Both the position numbers and the translations under genes were made by a program. DNA of 64,000 bases, from positions 62,001 to 126,000 of the forward strand of contig NZ_JABWCV010000005.1 of the NCBI RefSeq assembly GCF_013371085.1, given 5' to 3'. The notes beneath the pieces are model-generated. The model did not search any database and was not told where the DNA came from. It was given only the letters and a program-made list of their open reading frames with translations. Source of the DNA: Vreelandella maris. Its GTDB lineage: Bacteria > Pseudomonadota > Gammaproteobacteria > Pseudomonadales > Halomonadaceae. Below, one piece after another: positions 62,976-64,000 of the stretch (position 1 is the stretch's first letter; each line of letters opens with the position of its first letter).

Positions 62976-64000
62976 GTGAATTATCCTTCTTTGTCTGCTT
63001 CCCTCCCGGTTTCTACTCCTATTTCCATCTACACGTCCCTTGCTTCATTTTTACTATGCGCGATTGCGTTGGTTGTACCTAGTGGTTACTCGCTGGGTGC
63101 CGTCATGCTGTTGTTGGGCAGCGTGGTGCTATTGATAAAACGCCCTGCGCTTGGCTTGAACCGTCAGGATGCGTTGGTGATATTAGCGATGGCCTCGTAT
63201 ACCCTGGTAGGGGCGCTTGAGGCGTGGTGGGATGGGCAGGGCATGCGCGGCATGGATAAACCAATTCGCTTGCTGCTGGCGATTCCCGTGTTGTTGTTAG
63301 TGATGGCTTACCCTCCTCGTTTGGCCTGGTTTTGGGGCGGTGTTGCGGTGGGGGCGATGGGCGCAGGGGGGTTGGCTATGTGGCTGAAGGTGATAGAAGG
63401 TGTAGTGCGCCCAGGCGGTTATAACAATGCGATTCAGTTTGGCAATTTAAGTATGCTGCTGGGGGTGTTGTGTCTCGCCGCGTTGGGGTGGGCCGTTACC
63501 CAACCACGCCGTCATCTGTGGGTGGCATTGTTTTTGGTAGCGGCTTTGTTTGGTGTGGCGGGGTCGTTGTTATCTGGCAGCCGGGGTGGCTGGATAGGCA
63601 TTCCTTTCGTGTTGCTTGTGCTGTTACGCGCCTATGCCCCGTTGGTGCTCAAAAGACATAGTGTAGGTGCGTTAGTGAGCGTTTTGTTAGCGGGGGCCGC
63701 GGTATACGCGGTACCTGAAATTGGCGTGCAAGGGCGCGTTCATCAAGGCATCGAGGAAGTACAGCGCTACGTAGCAGGCGATAGAAGCTTTACTTCTGTG
63801 GGGGCGAGGTTTGAGATGTGGCGGGGGGCCAGTTATTTGATTGCCGAGAAACCGCTGGTTGGCTGGGGATCAAATGGTTACGCTGAGGCGATGCAAACAT
63901 TAGCCAACGAAGGCGTAATTAATGAACGTGCTGCGCGCTATGATCATGCCCACAACGAATTTATTGATACCTTTGCCAAGCGCGGGCTGATTGGCCTTAT
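62976..64000 (+). CDS. O-antigen ligase family protein (3' cut by window)
   Basis: An open frame runs from a GTG at 62976 to the end of the window (about 341 codons, no stop), with TGGA six bases before the start. It encodes many hydrophobic helices and the family landmarks SGSRGGWIGIPFVLLV and, in the large periplasmic loop, LVGWGSNGYAEAM and DHAHNEFIDTFAKRGLIGL. These are typical of WaaL-type O-antigen ligases and related polymerases. It follows the operon terminator, so it is probably transcribed separately. Confidence 0.85.
   Translation, partial: MNYPSLSASLPVSTPISIYTSLASFLLCAIALVVPSGYSLGAVMLLLGSVVLLIKRPALGLNRQDALVILAMASYTLVGALEAWWDGQGMRGMDKPIRLLLAIPVLLLVMAYPPRLAWFWGGVAVGAMGAGGLAMWLKVIEGVVRPGGYNNAIQFGNLSMLLGVLCLAALGWAVTQPRRHLWVALFLVAALFGVAGSLLSGSRGGWIGIPFVLLVLLRAYAPLVLKRHSVGALVSVLLAGAAVYAVPEIGVQGRVHQGIEEVQRYVAGDRSFTSVGARFEMWRGASYLIAEKPLVGWGSNGYAEAMQTLANEGVINERAARYDHAHNEFIDTFAKRGLIGL

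Overview
The window looks like the chromosome of a moderately halophilic gammaproteobacterium of the Halomonas/Vreelandella type. This rests on the gene set (RlmKL, PdxB, HtpX, AlaA, QueF and GlyA of gammaproteobacterial type), several TRAP transporters, CsrB/Rsm-type small RNAs, an RfaH/ops-controlled surface polysaccharide cluster, and fairly GC-rich housekeeping genes. No database search was possible, so the genus is an inference.

Layout. 1-11,900: housekeeping and metabolism (rRNA methyltransferase end, thioredoxin-fold protein, WGR protein, pdxB, htpX, alaA, rbgA-like GTPase, msrB), then a TRAP transporter operon ending in a gamma-glutamyltransferase-family gene. 12,200-13,140: a tRNA array in which a tRNA-Glu/tRNA-Gly/degenerate tRNA unit occurs three times. 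13,300-17,080: ABC-2 exporter, queF, nitroreductase and a thioesterase-like gene. 17,180-22,630: tRNA-Ser followed by an IS4-type relic and a probable acquired proteostasis block (Lon-family protease, Hsp20, host-attachment/baeRF protein). 22,900-27,650: Crp-type regulator, a 28-residue membrane peptide, a broken metallopeptidase-like gene, a DJ-1/PfpI protein, a glutaredoxin-MauE fusion and a MipA/OmpV outer-membrane protein. 27,750-29,185: three CsrB/RsmZ-like RNAs, each preceded by a related palindromic element, with a small zinc-ribbon gene among them. 29,195-39,260: an M42 peptidase, a LysR-controlled TAXI-TRAP/AtuA operon, an MFS permease and a sodium symporter. 39,220-43,000: umuDC with a LexA box, and an IS110-family element inserted in a REP-like repeat. 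43,140-45,010: glyA and rfaH.

45,180-64,000 is a surface polysaccharide locus. Two ops elements lie in its leader, with rfaH divergently encoded next door. The genes supply chain-length control (Wzz), a WbpA/B/D/E route to UDP-GlcNAc3NAcA, a flippase, a probable Wzy polymerase, two GT4 glycosyltransferases, a lipoprotein of unknown role, and a PglC/PglD/PglE/PglF(WbpM)-like set that could make and attach a diacetylbacillosamine-type first sugar. Ugd and, after a terminator, an O-antigen-ligase gene cut by the window end complete it. Together they describe an undecaprenyl-linked Wzx/Wzy-type polymer that probably needs RfaH for full-length transcription.

The most unusual items are the triplicated CsrB-like RNAs with their shared palindrome, the paired ops leaders, the IS110 insertion whose exact ends can be read from a tandem repeat, the tRNA array with tRNA-Gly relics, the Lon-Hsp20-baeRF block, and the pseudogene with a stop inside its HExxH motif.
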